A stretch of 64,000 nt of DNA, taken from assembly GCF_032854445.1 (NCBI RefSeq), contig NC_088303.1, positions 6,147,501 through 6,211,500 of the forward strand, written 5' to 3'. Shown one piece after another: positions 1 to 13,519 of this stretch (positions are counted from its first letter, which is position 1; each line of letters opens with the position of its first letter). The notes beneath the pieces were generated by a model. The model was not told the origin of the DNA. It worked only from the letters and a program-made list of their open reading frames with translations, and ran no database searches. This stretch comes from Liolophura sinensis (lineage: Eukaryota > Mollusca > Polyplacophora > Chitonida > Chitonidae). The position numbers and the translations under genes were made by a program.

Positions 1-500
1 TAACTGCTTGGTACGCCGGTGTAGTGCTGCAGTGCCGCATCAAGGCCGCCCACTGATTCATTAAGGAAAGTCGTACATCAAGCAATGTACCAGCCATAGT
101 CGACCAATCAATATCAACGGCTTTGACATCAGCAAGCGTGTCAGGCGTTAACTTCAGGCGGCCCCGCTTCGCGACCCAGAGACAGCACTCTTGCCATCCT
201 TGTCAGTGGACAAAAAAGTCTCACTGGTTGCGCTGTAGAAAAAAGGTGTACTGAGGTAAGGTGTGCTACTATAGGTGTGATACGTTCCTAACAAGATTGG
301 GAAGAGAGAAGAGCCTGTCTGCTCACGGTGACTGGATGCAACAGTTCGGTTCACGCTTCCTTTACCGTGGACGTAAGGCTCAGAGTATTCACCTCGTTCA
401 TTGATTTTAAGGTGCTCTTCCGAGGCAGTCATCCGACACTGATAAACAACTTGCAGATACTCGAAACTTTTTTTGGTATAAGGATTTTATAAAAGGATGT
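1..500 (-). pseudogene. Unrecognised coding-like region with a probable 1-base frameshift, running off the window edge
   Basis: Two overlapping minus-strand frames both look coding. The first is open from 500 down to a TGA at 154-156 and is rich in Ser, Thr, Gly and Tyr. The second is open from 202 to the window edge, with peptides such as LKLTPDTLADVKAVDIDW. They would read as one protein if one base were added in the GGGG run near 160-170, so a base seems to be missing there. An acceptor could lie at about 445 or 465. I recognise no family; it may be a host exon, a retroelement gag-like ORF, a pseudogene, or a real gene with an assembly error. Coding character is inferred from codon pattern only. 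Confidence 0.4.
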
Positions 501-1555
501 CTACGGCGGTTTAACAAAAAAGTACATTTGAGATCAAACGGCCTGGACACGCCTTCCGCGAATTACGGTTAAGTGGTGCTTCTCCCGGCTATAGGCTGTC
601 GTATGCCTACACTAACACAGGGATTTGCGCGATGCAGGCATGGGTAGCATGTAGCCGAAGGAATGCGCTATAGGTAAGTTAAAAGATTTTTATATCAAGT
701 GTTTAGAGCACCATAAAAACTAGCCTGTAGGTTTGTAGAAATACTTCGGCTTCCATTGATATCACCTTCCTAAATTTGTCAACCACAACCCCCATTGCGT
801 GTCCTCCATCCACTAACCCCGCCATAACGTGAATTTAGCAGTGTTTTGCAGATATGCGATACATGTAATACCAACTTGGTTAGTAGATCGCACCTTTATA
901 TAGGGTATGGTATGTATCGGGTATCTTCTGAGCTTGGTTCGTCCTTAGATACCAATTATCCACAGCCTGACTGTACCAAGGGTTCACCCCACGGTTATAC
1001 TATAATCAGCGAGACTCTGGTGTTCGTTGTGAGCTTTCAGACGCACCTTGCATGATGACTCTCCGCAGATGTTCTCTACAGGATTCATAAATTGGGTACA
1101 CACCATAGTTGTTATTGTATAGTGGTACGCTGCATGAAGGTACCACTGTGTACATCATTGTTCCACCTTGTCACAGGCGGGGATATGACGAGTTGTGGGA
1201 CTGAACAACGGTGCAGTTAAACGAACGACGATGGTGTGCACGTATATCGTTTCGCCCTCATTGTGAGTGAGTAGGTGTAGAGTTTGACTAAGGACTCCGT
1301 AGTGCCGGCGTATCTTGGATCCTGACTTTATTCTACCGATTCCTCTGAAAACACTTTATAGAGCAGTAGCAACTTGAAGTAAACCCCCTTTCTTAGTCAG
1401 ATACCCGATAGTTCTCCTCAACCGATAACAATATGTCTGTGTCGGATTGGCCAGGCGTCGACGGAAATAACGCTTTACTCAAACGAAGGATCACCCATCC
1501 CCGTCCTCACCCAAATAAAGTTTAATGTATAAGGCCGGTAGCATATTAATAGCAA
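501..1555. other. No gene seen
   Basis: Unique-looking sequence. A 69-codon + frame at 846-1055 lacks recognisable similarity or splice context, so I do not call it. Confidence 0.5.
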
Positions 1556-1578
1556 CTTATATTTATTTAGTTATTTGT

Positions 1579-1609
<31 letters not shown>

Positions 1610-1745
1610 GTGTTTTAAGCTGTACTTGCACGACGGCGGCCAGCATTATGGTGGGAATAAACCAGGCAGACCCCGAGGGGAAACCAACGATCATCTGCAG
1701 CTTGCTGTAAGACTTTCCATTTAAGACCGGATAGAAACTTTTATG
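1556..1745 (-). mobile_element. SINE relic (CAGCATTATGGTGGG family), minus orientation
   Basis: A TTTA-rich run (about 1558-1609) is followed by a diverged match to the body of the SINE found nearly intact at 15438-15709, including GACGGCGGCCAGCATTATGG at about 1632. The TTTA run is the A-rich tail read on the opposite strand. The tRNA-like head is missing, so this is a truncated, old copy. Confidence 0.8.
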
Positions 1746-2811
1746 TCAAAGATGTAAAGTTAGGTGGCAGGTCGAGACGCCGTAAAATTGTGTTTTATGC
1801 CTAGGGTAGGCTGCATGGCATGAACACGTTGCAATTCAAGGGCAGTTTTTATGTTGGCTGGGTGCAAAACCGGCTTGCATATTAAGTTAACATTTCATGC
1901 CAAGCACATTCGATCAGTACATGGTAGGTCTGAAGTTAAGGGGAAGTTACATGACGGGAGGATGATTTATGTAAAGCACAGGTGACACACTGTTCAGTAA
2001 CTACCAAGCATTTCCATTTTTAAGCCAAATATATAAATGCCGTTTACCTCAAAAACATCAGTATAGCGTGATATATATTATAACATGGATTTTCTGTGTT
2101 ATCAAATAATTTCTTCTTCTCGGAGTACACAAGACTTGTTTGTTTTGTAATCATAGCAAAGTATACTTCTGCCTGTTCCGTTATTTCCCTTGTGTTCTGT
2201 GAACAAAATCGTCACCATATTGGTTGCGAACAGGGTCGACTTAGAGTGAAATAATTATTCCTTGAGTAAATAAGCCAATATTCTGTCAAACTAAGCCAAA
2301 TCTCCTAAGTCTTGGTTTGAGGAAAACAAGGTAGGCTGTCGGAAAATAGCAAAATATTCAAATGTGGTATACTTTTTGGAGACTAAAAATGCATTAGCAG
2401 TATATCAAACGGTAGCTATATTCGAGTTTGCCAAGATGGGTAAAAGAGTAAGACGCGTTTGTAAGGAATCGGTTGCTATATTTTACCATGTCTTTGCCAG
2501 GTTTGTTTATAATGTAATCTCACCATGGCTTTAGCTTTGATCCTCTTAAGATTTTAATGATTAGCTGGTATTATATTGAATCTGTTGCAAAATAGAGACT
2601 CGTACAACAATCCGAGATCTTTCTGAAAACTTTCTTTCCTTTTAAGCCTCTGGAAAATCAACAAAGCTTTTTTACAGCGAAGAGCCATTTTATGTGATCT
2701 TTATTTTTACATTTTTATTCTCTGCCAACTACAACGCTTCTGGCGAGGAACGGCGCTCGTGAGTAGCAGGTCCTGAGATTGACAGTTAAATCGAAGAAGC
2801 ACCATTCGTGG
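1746..2811. other. AT-rich, no gene; two poly(A) signals near the right end
   Basis: No coding signal seen. On the minus strand, AATAAA hexamers lie at 2714-2719 and 2700-2705, about 95-110 bases beyond the stop codon of the candidate exon at 2812-3069. They could end that transcript. Confidence 0.4.
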
Positions 2812-3069
2812 TTAACGATGATGCTCCACTAATAACTGGACAGTGGGGAAACCGATGTTAAGGTATAGATCGCGGCCGTCCCCGCCAGTCTGTTGTATCC
2901 GAAACCTGTCCGTCTCGGTGCTTCCCTGCTGAGCTACTGAGTGGTCGTAGAGAAAGCCGAAGACGCTACTGTTTTGTCCGTGGAATTGGCATTTGTCCCC
3001 GAGCACGTGACGCTTGATTTGTTTGGTCGATGAGGATTGCTCTATGCCGTGAAGCTCAAAATCTCGGAA
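2812..3069 (-). CDS. Candidate 3'-terminal exon, protein not recognised
   Basis: A minus-strand frame is open for 85 codons up to a TAA at 2812-2814. Upstream is a good acceptor: pyrimidine-rich TTATCTCTTTATTTAG ending at 3070. Two AATAAA signals follow the stop within about 110 bases. The peptide is mixed and hydrophilic, with segments such as QNSSVFGFLYDHSV and DGRDLYLNIGFPTVQLLVEH; no domain is recognised. Acceptor, open frame, stop and poly(A) signals in the right order make this the best of the unassigned exons. Its partner exons would lie at higher coordinates and were not identified. Confidence 0.45.
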   Translation of the reverse strand, partial: FRDFELHGIEQSSSTKQIKRHVLGDKCQFHGQNSSVFGFLYDHSVAQQGSTETDRFRIQQTGGDGRDLYLNIGFPTVQLLVEHHR

Positions 3070-6000
3070 CTAAATAAAGAGATAACCCACATGTAATCGG
3101 TGTTGACGTGCAGCAATTGTCATGGAACCCACCAGATAAGCCAATCGTGCGTGCTTGACGAAATAATAGCTGATAAAGCTTATAGCCCAGCTTAGAAGGG
3201 TTCTTTATAAACAACGCTCTTAGCAGTAAAGAAAAAACCATCTCCCGCTTCGGCCTTTCATCACAACATAGTCTGGATTGCTCTTGAGGCCCTTAAGGCA
3301 TGCTTGTGTTAAAAAAAAAACTGGCAGGGTACATGTTCTGTGGAATGTGGACTAAAGTCTGGCATGTTGCAGTGGTCCGCAGGAAAGAAAAAGAAAAAAA
3401 CCCACTATACTGATGAACTGAAAGTAGATCTATGTACGGGAAAGTGTTTTGTTTCGTGGACAGATGTCCGTTAAATTTCAGAATTACGTTCAACCCCAGG
3501 AGTTTGAATTCAGCTGAATTTTTTTTCACATATATGTACCACCTCAGTCGTTTGAATTGTGCCTTGTGTTTAAATGTCTTTCTGTGGAATCTATTTACGA
3601 CAAACGCGTATACTGTCCAGCATCTTTTCCTTAGGCTAGTGGTTCAAGGCGTTCAGGCTTGAAGCCTATTGTATCTGCTCGGGTTATTGTTACCTTCTCA
3701 TCAAAGTTTGAGCAAGCGGTTAATCAGACATTTATTAAATTAAATTTCAGCATGTTTTAGTTAAGGACCTGAAGTTGTGTACCTTAACTTTTGGAAACTT
3801 TTGATATCGTGACTTTGTGGCCATGTTGGGTTCTGTGCTAAAAGAAAAAAATCCTCTTTTCCAGACAAGCTGACGAGATTGAACTGGATCTGAAACTGCA
3901 GTTACACTAAGCCTAGGCATGTTCAATTTGTTCATGGGGACTTTCACCGCTTGAAAGCTGTATTTCACCGCGGGAAATAATCTATTTCATGTAGTTTTGG
4001 GCTCTCATTCCGAATATGGATTTTTTTGCAAAACCTGAGGTGACATTCTTTAAACCTGAAGTGGGCATTTTTTCTTAAGAAATGAAGCTAGAGACGCAAA
4101 CTGAACGTCGAATATCATCCGAAGGCAAGGCGATAAATATTACATAACCGGGGGTGACGTCAGCAAAGCGAATGTACGACATGCTAAAAATTTCCTCTTT
4201 TTTGCATGTTTCAGAATTGAAAAACTTTTATCGGCAAATCAGCACGGAAGAGCTGCGTGAAACTTGGGTATGTAGTAGACCTTGAGACGAACCAGAGTAA
4301 AAATTTGAGTGTCCTCAGTCACATGATATGAAGGCAATGTTTGTGTTGATATGAAAACAAAAAAGAGGGAGTCATTTTCTCCAGAACCCCATGTCCAACA
4401 ACAGTCACTTGGAGGTTGTTTAGAAAGAAAGAGAATGCAGTGTGTGAAAAATGGGTATGCATTATTTCTCCCTCTGTAAATTTAGCATAGCGACGTTTTC
4501 CTCGTCATAGATATGGCATACAAACTTCCGGGGGATAACTTTACCTATCCGTGTGCTTAACCAAATTGACGCTTTCCCGTCATTTCTAGATCACATACGA
4601 AACTGCATACTGCATTCCTACTGAATGCAGTGCAAGTTCATCTTGATTTACAACTGCCGATTTGTGAGTGTGCGAGTGTGAGTATCTGTGTGCTTACTTG
4701 TGGCCATGATTTCTCACAGATTAGTTAAGGTAGAGCTTCCACATTCCATACAAACATTCTCCACATGGTAACGTGCCGCTTAGTTTGCATTATGTTTTTT
4801 GACTTAATTTTACAAGTTTTAGCAATTAGCCGTTATTTTTATTAAACGATGTAGGTGTTGCCATAAGCTGTGGCATCAATGAAATATTCTTTTGTATCCT
4901 ATAACGCAAAACGCAAATCAATTTCTATGTTATCAACGAAATATTTTTTCCTGGAAGTGGGCGTTTTATGAAAGAAAGAGACAATGTATATACAGGTTAC
5001 GATAGAGCGGTAGCAAAAAGACCTGCATGTTAGATGTACAATAAAGAGACAGAATTCAGAGTGACTGGCAAATGTTAGAGTTATGCACATAGCACCGAAC
5101 AAAGTCATGGGTGCTATAACACTCTTGAGGTTAAACTGTGTAGAAGTTTTCAACGAGCCCTGTATCCAAACGTTACAGGTTTTTGCTTACCTTTTCGAGG
5201 GTGACGTGCATGTAATCCTCGATGGAATAAGTTTTACAGTCAGCCAGTGTATCCAAAGATTGCAGCTTTTAGCTTTATTGAACCAAAGATCATAAATATA
5301 TTCCTTTGTTTGTTACAACCATAGTAAAGCAGTGAGCAATGGAAGGAAAGGTCGCGAAATTTAAAATCGCCGACTTTCTAGCCCAAGTGCGCTGGTTGCC
5401 TTTTGCCTACAATGTCATCTACTTTAGATGATAAAGAGGTGCCCTCCAAAGGTCTATTTTTTCCCGACGGTATGATAAAAATATGGAGCTGACATTTGGT
5501 TATATAAATAACCGGCACTCTGTGTCACTATTGTGGCTCACCAGATTTGTATATGTCAAAAGTTACGTCAAGTCAGGAGATTGCATTCAATGGTTTTTTT
5601 TAAATCCTTCTAATATACCATCACAAAGGCTTGCATTAATCTATAATACCGATATTTAGTGTTTCGAATTATGCACGCTTATCGTATCACAAGAAATATG
5701 AAACCACATGGAATTCAGACTTCCGAATTTTTACATGCTTGGTTTTGATTATTAGACTTTCAGAATTCATTGAATGTTAAGTAGAATTATAAGGGAGTAA
5801 GCATATTGTTAGGTATATTATCGGGGATACAATCCTTATGGTATTTTATTTGGATTATTATTATAATTCTTAACAAAATTATTGCGCGTTTTTTAAGAAA
5901 ACAGCTATTAAATATTATAAAACTTTAGTACGTTTTGGGTAAGGGCCTGAAGTTGCACCGTTAAGTTGACGTCAAAATGCCCACAGCTCTCCGAGGTAGT

Positions 6001-7925
6001 TCTGGAAGACAATTCCAAATATACCAATATTTAAACCAAAAATGCCAGCTTGGCTGTTTTAGCAGTTGTGTTTTGTTGATGTATTTATTTATTTGATGCC
6101 AAACTAGAGAACACTATACTTCTATATGCGGTCGCGGTAAGGTTTCTGAGAGGAGTTAATCGAAATCCGCATAGTAAAACACCCCACTTCGTCAGGTATA
6201 CTTCTTGAGGATAACAGCAAACCACACAGACTCAATATTTATTTATAGTTTTTGCTGCTTGTATTTTCATCAAAACGTAATTCTGCCTCACAAATTTCAA
6301 TTCAGAATCGAGTATTTTTAAACGAAATCTCAACAACAAATTCCGCATTAGCTGATGGTGACTGTGAACAAGTTACAGGCTGTTTTGACGCGTTCCATTC
6401 TTACGATGTCCAAAGGCCGCGCCTTGCTTTTGCTGTTACTTTCAAATGTCAGCCCAGAAAGGCGTATGTAAATCAATGATTTATTTTTGCCCAGAAGCCA
6501 CGTCTTTCTCACACGTAAGGCCGGCTTCTGTGATGAACATCACGCCAGAGTTCTTCCCTAATCAATGCCACCTAGTGAATACCGTAATTTCCTATTTAAT
6601 CCAGTTGGCTGGCTCTATGTATAATAATAGCTATTAGCGATTTTAAGGATGAAGGAATTTTCCATTTTCGTCTTTGACGTGTACACTGAATGTATGGACC
6701 GAATTCGTAAGACACGCTGCGTGGCCCGACAGATTCCGCCAGTATGAAACACTTCGCCGAAGGGAGGCCTGGAACAAAGACTTTACGCAGGTTTGAGCAA
6801 ATGTTTGGTGTTGCCATCAGCAATGACTCAAGAGGTTCTACTGTTGAAAGTAGATGATGTCCTTGTAACGTAATCGCTTAAGAAAATAAACCCAGACAAG
6901 GATACTTTGCGGATCCTCTAAAACGTTTACAAAGTTAAAATTCGGTCGTCGTCTGGCGACATACATTCACACAACTTAACGCTTGACTTTTTAGGTTTCA
7001 TTTTTTCCTTCTGTATTTACCGATGAAATACATCACTTTCGAAACATCATTACGACGCTGTCGCCGGGCAGGGTAGACTTGCAAAATTGCTTCTACTAAG
7101 GGCTCTTCATCTTGAAAGACTGGAAAGATTATAAAGAGATTTCAGTAAATATCCCGTTGAAATTACTGGACCACTCATATCGGCCAGTTAACTAAAGCAG
7201 GAACACTTTCTCAGAGGTCCGAACTGCCATTGATCGGAATGTCAAGACCATGCAGAAGAATCTGACCCGAAGGTCGACCAATTATAAATCCCTGGTTATA
7301 GATCTTCCTTCGATCTTTGGTTATCCCGACAGCCATTTTAACTATGTCCGTGCAGTGTTCTGGTATTAATCACACGTGTCGTTATGAAGTGGAACTTCCA
7401 GATAACTGAAATCAGTGCCTTGGATTATCAGCTGTTTCCGATTGTATCTTTATCCCCTTTGTGTTTCTGTTTTCTACTGAACATCAACGAGTTCATATAT
7501 ATACATTTGGTAATTCCAAATGATCCAACCCAAAGAGCCAGAGACCATTGCATTTAAGCAGGATGTTCTTACTGCTTCGGTATTACGTTGTGATATTTTC
7601 TGCTCATCTACGGCCACTTATCATACGCACACTAACCTATTTTCTTATTGGTTTGTAGTTCTCGCCAGGAAAAGAGTTGGTTTACCACCAGCCAAACATT
7701 GCACTGAAAACAAACTTTTATCGCCTCTAATCATTTCACCAGTCGTTTTATCATTTCGTAAATTCACAAGATAATGATTTATCTTCTGTAAACACAGAAA
7801 AATGATTTATGTTATATTTATATTAAGATATATTTTGATTGTTCTTGGTTAATTCTGTTCAGGTCATCGTGATAAGGACTATCGTCAATGCTTTCCATAG
7901 CAGTCAAGCTAAAATTCTGGCTTCG
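3070..7925. other. Long gene-poor AT-rich stretch
   Basis: No convincing exon. A perfect CRE palindrome TGACGTCA is at 4155-4162. Around 6640-6870 GC content rises and short coding-like frames appear on + (for example from ATG 6649, 31 codons), but they are broken by stops and frame changes, so I list no gene. Confidence 0.45.
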
Positions 7926-8206
7926 TGTTCAAATGCCAAATGCTTATCAAATGTGAATGGTGTCAAATGCTTGTCAAATGCGAATAGTGTCAAATGTGAA
8001 TAGTGTCAATTGCTTGTCAAATGCGAATGGTGTCAAATGCTTGTCAAATGCGAATGGTGTCAAATGCGAATAGTGTCAAATGTTTGTCAAATGCGAATGG
8101 TGTCAAATGCTTTTCAAGTTCGAATGGTGTCAAATGCTTGTTAAATGCGTATGGTGTCAAATGCTTGTCAAATGCGAATGGTGTCAAATGCATGTCAAAT
8201 GCTGTT
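7926..8206. repeat. Tandem array, 27-bp unit, about 10 copies
   Basis: The unit is roughly AAATGCTTGTCAAATGCGAA plus TGGTGTC, with some partial units. Because 27 is a multiple of three and the unit lacks stops in two + frames, the array creates open frames of 60-74 codons that are repeat artefacts. Confidence 0.9.
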
Positions 8207-9097
8207 TCCCTATTATCAAGTTTATAGAATATTCAACGTTCTTATCTGAGTACTTTACTGCTTGAATGGAAAAATGCATGGACTGAAAACATTCCATTTA
8301 CTTATTCAGCTGACGATCAGAACACTGCTCTGAATGGTAGTGCGTTAACTGAGAGCAGCTTTTTGGCGGTGCAGTTCACCGACTTTGTACAGTGTGTATG
8401 TTCGATATCATTTTGCCCGCAGTGATATTTTCCTGCTGAATTCCCCGGTTGATCACTTCACTACCACCGATAGAGCATCGCCATTTTATCCCCTTAATGC
8501 ATCGTAAATAACTCCCAAAATTAAACGGCGGACGCAGATCAAGCTGTTTGTCTTCGCTGACAGTTTTAGGCAAAGATGTTTATTCAAGGCCAGCGTCCAT
8601 TTGTCTTCTGGTCGAATTCGTCTGTCGCTTGTCATTACTCTCTCCAGCTGTATTCTCGACGGTCTTTATGCGTGCGCTTGGTCTCTAAACGAGGCGAGTA
8701 GCGATAATCGATCTTGTATTTGACCACCAGCCTGTGCTGGACTGTCGCTTTTCGCTTGTTGCTGCATACTGAAGCCCCTCCTACCTGCCTCTCCCCACAC
8801 GTACCAATCTCCAGATCATACAGCTTTCACAAGTGTCCACTCAGTGAGGACATTATCATAGGACATCTCGCATTGGATTCGGCAGAATAACGTGTCCTCT
8901 ACTCGGTATCGGATTTCCTTCTTTTGCCACACAAACAGGCGTTGTCTCGAAATAGAAAGGATTACATTTTTGAAAGGCACAGAAACACGAATCCTCAGAC
9001 TCAGACTTAGACGTCTAAGTAAGCTTGACTTGTTTTGCTAGTTTATAAATTACTGAGGATAGGAGATCAAAAGGACCTGAAAGTACAGACTTGAAAG
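8207..9097. other. No gene seen
   Basis: Mixed-composition unique sequence. A 65-codon minus frame at 8376-8573 has no splice or family support. Confidence 0.4.
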
Positions 9098-9153
9098 ACT
9101 TTATCCTTTCTGTTGGGTCCGGCGTTAAACCCCAAGCATTCACTCACTCACTC
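9098..9153 (+). mobile_element. 3' end fragment of the CACTCAC-tailed SINE
   Basis: GGCGTTAAACCCCAAGCATT followed by (CACT)n matches the 3' end of the full SINE at 22240-22602. Only the tail region is left. Confidence 0.75.
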
Positions 9154-12100
9154 CTATTGAGTTAATGACTAATCACTAATGCTCTTCGCTCTACATTTGC
9201 AACCATTTTCTTTATAATGTTTCTCTTTTGATTAGGTAGGACTTCTTAAAGACTATATGAAGTGTTGGTGAGGTTATGTGATACGGCAGGTAGTAATACA
9301 GTGGCAGCTGTCAGGCGACCTGTTAATGACCACTAGTCGCTATCGTTCAGCCAGTCCACAGGAATTCACACCCTTCTCCAATAATATTAAAAATTGGACG
9401 CAGGTGCTGCTTGACGTATGTGTACGAGGATCACGATCCAGGCTAGGGCTCTCACTGTTGTCACGCCTTTCTGGCGGTAGACATCAGCGGTTAGCCTTGA
9501 CCATTTATCTCTCAATTTGTGGCTGCTTCTTCGGGTTGCCTGTAACATTCTTGTGAGCTGTGATCGGAGAGAAAATTGCAAACTCTCCAGTCTTTTGCGA
9601 TAAATCTTCAGTGTTTATAGGATTCTTTGTCATAAATGACTGGTTGTTGGCCCTGTAAATATTTTAATTGTTTAAATTCTTTCCAGATATGCAGTCCAAT
9701 CGTGTGTCTATTACAGCGTTTTTGACATCTCCTTTCAACTGTCACTCCCTGTTGGCAGGTTAACGTAAACTTCCTCGATAACACAAAAACAGCCAACATG
9801 CCATGTTGATTCAGTAAAATATACCAAATAAATACATGCTACAAATCGGCCCTGGTTCCCTTTCCATCTTTCTTTGATCGGCAACACAATTTCTTCTTTT
9901 GGGTTTATTATGTCATTCAAGGGAAGTGTTCATTGTTATGACTTGTTTAAGTGAAACTTTCTCTAACTTTGAACACTGACATTTTCATAAAATACTCACT
10001 CAGTGGAAAATGTCTTAACTCTCTCACTAATCACACTGTTGAAGCGAAGCATTCTGGAAGAAACTTCCTTAATTCTGTAACCAGACCATACCAACGGATC
10101 AGGATATTCGCAGCATGAGATGTGTGCACCAACAACTTCCATTCTTTGTCCAGGTGCCGAGCTCTGGATCGCAAGGTAAAAGGCGGGAAAATGTTTTAAT
10201 ATTTTACAACAAACTCTGGCGTTTTCAGTGAAGGTAGAGAGGGTGTGCTGTTCTTTACTGTCAACCTGACTTGACAGGGCACTCCTGTTAAGACAGGATG
10301 CTCTTAGCCTGTCGTTACCAACTCCCTGGGGCCAACAGCTTATGTGCTACACACATCAACCTTAAAATGATACATCTCAAGACGAATATGACGGGATAAA
10401 GAGAGAAAGTTGCTCCTTGTTATAGCAAAGCTGTATAACCTGATCTGGGGGACCATTCGGTGACCAGAGAAGCAATAAATCACACTGAGGAATGCTCTGA
10501 AAATTGCCGTGAAGTTGTCAGAACGTCAAAACCTTATACAGCCACAGGTGTGCTGGGGCCGTGAACATGACAGTCTTATATTTTATGTCGCCACATTTAC
10601 TAATTGGTCTCTTTCCTTACCAAGCTGGTCAAGTTCAGGCATGCCACACGATATAGCGGGAGATATTACCAACAGTCTTGTCAAAAGAGTTGTTTGTCAC
10701 GTTTGGGATATAGAGATACGGAATTTTACCATTTGGCGTTAGTTCATTGATCTTCAGTGATTAAAGATCTTGTATAAACGTTGGGAATCATTGCTCCGGT
10801 GCCATGTTTCACACATTACCTGCCATAACTGATAAGTGTTTCGTAAATCCGGTCTCCGAAAACAGAAGCTAAGGAGTCCGGCGAATCTTGTTTATCCCGT
10901 AGAAAAAAAGACTCTTTCGCTCAAGTCATCGTTATGTTACACTCGTCTAACATTTACCAGGCTTCTGAACCCAACATTGTCCTTGTGCAATGTAAAGCAC
11001 AGGTGTAATTACAAACTCTTCTGAAAATATTATACACTGACTGTGTAAAACCGAGTTAAACGCCTTAAAACCACAATGTTGTTCTAAGCAATTATTTATT
11101 GACATTGACAAGTACTGTGGTACGTTTTACCAGCAGGCAATTAATAGGGCATACACAGTATGGGTTTATGAAATGGTAGCATTTATGCGTCGAACTATGT
11201 CTTAAGTTTTAACTTTGAACTTGAGTTGCAATTTATACACTTTAGTGAAATGGTTGTGAAAGGCATATTGGTGAAAGGCAAGGGATATCCAACAAACGTA
11301 AGACAGTGCAAAGACCCAAAGTAAGGTTTAAGTGAGCTTCAAATACATGTAATAAGACAGAGATAATACATGTATATCAAGCCTGGGAGCAATCGACCAT
11401 GCAATTCTCCTCTCATTAAAAGTGATCACGTTTGTTTTGTATGTGCAAATATTTTTCAACTACAGATCAGATTTATATATATATACACTCACATTTGTGT
11501 TTGCTGACAAAAGGAATAACCATGGAAATTCTGTATTATATGCAGTTTGCAGGAAAGGTCAGACTGACCCATGGCGCTGACCCCCTCCCCTGAGAAGCGA
11601 GAAGTGTTACACAATCTCACCAGGATTATATGTACATAAAGGCCTCTCTTGTCGTTTCTGTGTGGCCAATTATATTCGACGGTAACGTTATGCTTATTGA
11701 GTTTCTGGATGCATCCGTTATGCAAATCTATAATTCATTTGGTAATTGGTGCTGTTGCACTGGATGTCGGTCCGCGATGTATAACCAGGTAAAACTGCGC
11801 TTGCTGCATTGCAGTGTGTGAATATAATATAACAAACAGTGTTGGAAAACGCATTTTTTGGTGGGAGAGGAATTGACAGTAATGAGAAGACATTCAGCGT
11901 CGTGTTTGTTTAAATATACCCTTATTCTTACATCTCTTTTTTGCTTCAACATGCACAAGGATATTCTTTTGTAGGGTTTCAGCATTGAGAATTTTCTCCA
12001 CTAAATTCCGTCATATTCGTTTGGCACTAAAACCTCGTGGCAGGTCTGTGTGGGACGAGTTTAAATTCCTCCAATCGAAAAGCAGCAAATTAGCATGGGA

Positions 12101-12447
12101 GCTACTCGGTTGCTATAAGAAAATAAAACGTTATTTTATGGGCAGTAAACATATGTCTCACCGCAAAAAAAGCAAATACAAACAACTTTTAAGCAGTTTC
12201 TTATGAATTTCTAACCATGACCATTTTTATTTTTCAAGATGAATAATTCAAAATTACCTCATAAAAAAAGATCGACAGTTGATGGATACGAAAGATGGTT
12301 CATGACTTTGACGTCCATTTTCTCGTCTTACGCGTGGATGCGTGAACTGTATATTGTTGTGTTATGGCTTTTACCCGTGCTCATCTCTTCCCGACCGTTG
12401 TCCAATATTTCATGTCACCGTTTACCGCGTCTAGACATGGAGATTAC
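9154..12447. other. Unique sequence, no supported gene
   Basis: Several 60-98 codon frames occur on both strands (for example 9278-9556 + and 11728-11985 -). They overlap each other in opposite senses and none has a recognisable motif or consistent splice context. Confidence 0.4.
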
Positions 12448-12523
12448 CTGGTCCACCCGCTTCCGAGCTTTCGCCAAGTCGGCGGATACCATCCAACTTA
12501 AGTCCGGAGTTTGTAGCGATCGC
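12448..12523 (-). CDS. Candidate small internal exon, unrecognised
   Basis: Minus-strand sequence between a possible acceptor (CTCTGATAG, weak pyrimidine tract) and a good donor CAG|GTAATC at 12448/12447. The 76-nt interval is open in one frame and reads SWMVSADLAKARKRVDQ at its 3' end, helix-like and coding-like. No family is recognised, and the exon is too short for this to be more than a suggestion. Confidence 0.22.
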
Positions 12524-13519
12524 CTATCAGAGTGATCGATTGGGCAATCATATCCACAATATTAGAAGGTATGGCAAAACTATACTCTGTCGGACTGTTT
12601 CGTGTGCTCATCCGATTCCCGAAAGGATGTTAGCAAATCCCCGAACTCGCTTTCCATAAACATCTGTAAGACCAGTTAGATTTCAAACGGTATCAGTATT
12701 AAAGTGTTCGTTTTGCTGTATGATAGAGAAACACGCTAACTCATAAGATTGTATCGCCGGTATTAAATGTGACACTCGACTGGGACAACATAAGGATTGG
12801 TAATATTGATTTACTGACTTAAATCGTTACTAAAGAAAAGTACCGCCTCTGGATGCTGATTACAGCAGTTGAAATCATATTCAGAGGTTTTTGCTGCAGG
12901 AATTATCTGGATTGATGGTCAACAACAGTTCGCTTTACAGTGTTATTTATTTTTATATTTATTTTTCGTTATAACATAACACTGCAGCAGGTCATGTGAA
13001 TTCCGATTGAATTTACCCAATCGATATGCTGATCTCTGCACATAATGCCAGCTTGGGAGTTCATATGTACTTGCTTCGAAAAATATAGCAAAATTTACCT
13101 CTTGTTGTGGGGTTTGTGAAAAATCAATACTCTGGATTTTTTTCGTGTTAAAGGATACCATACATGAGAGGCGAAAAAACCTTCATGGCCTCCGATACAG
13201 GTGAAAATGTGAGTCCGGGAGCAGTTATGTTTACCGATTTGAGAAAATGGTTTTAATACATGAGATATGTGTGATACAATTCTGTGAGGAAACACAAAAG
13301 ACTTTTAATGAGTGCATGTATGTAACAGTCAACCACAGTGAAGTGTCATTATTTACAATCCTGTAACAAACTGTAAAGCTAGATTCTATACTTCTGCTGA
13401 CATTGGACGTTCATGTACATTTTCACTATAAGTCACTCGTGTTCCATAAGAAGGCATTCCAAACTTTCGTTAGACTTTCCTCATTCTAATTATAATACCA
13501 TTTAATGTAATTATTTGAT
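12524..13519. other. No gene seen
   Basis: AT-rich unique sequence with only short overlapping frames. Confidence 0.4.

Noticed and set aside
6596-6870. GC-richer patch with short coding-like frames on + and a 75-codon minus frame
   Set aside because: Frames are broken and conflicting; no splice structure or motif to choose between them.
8003-8265. Repetitive peptide frames in the 27-bp array
   Set aside because: The repeat unit is a multiple of three, so openness follows from the repeat; no flanking gene structure.
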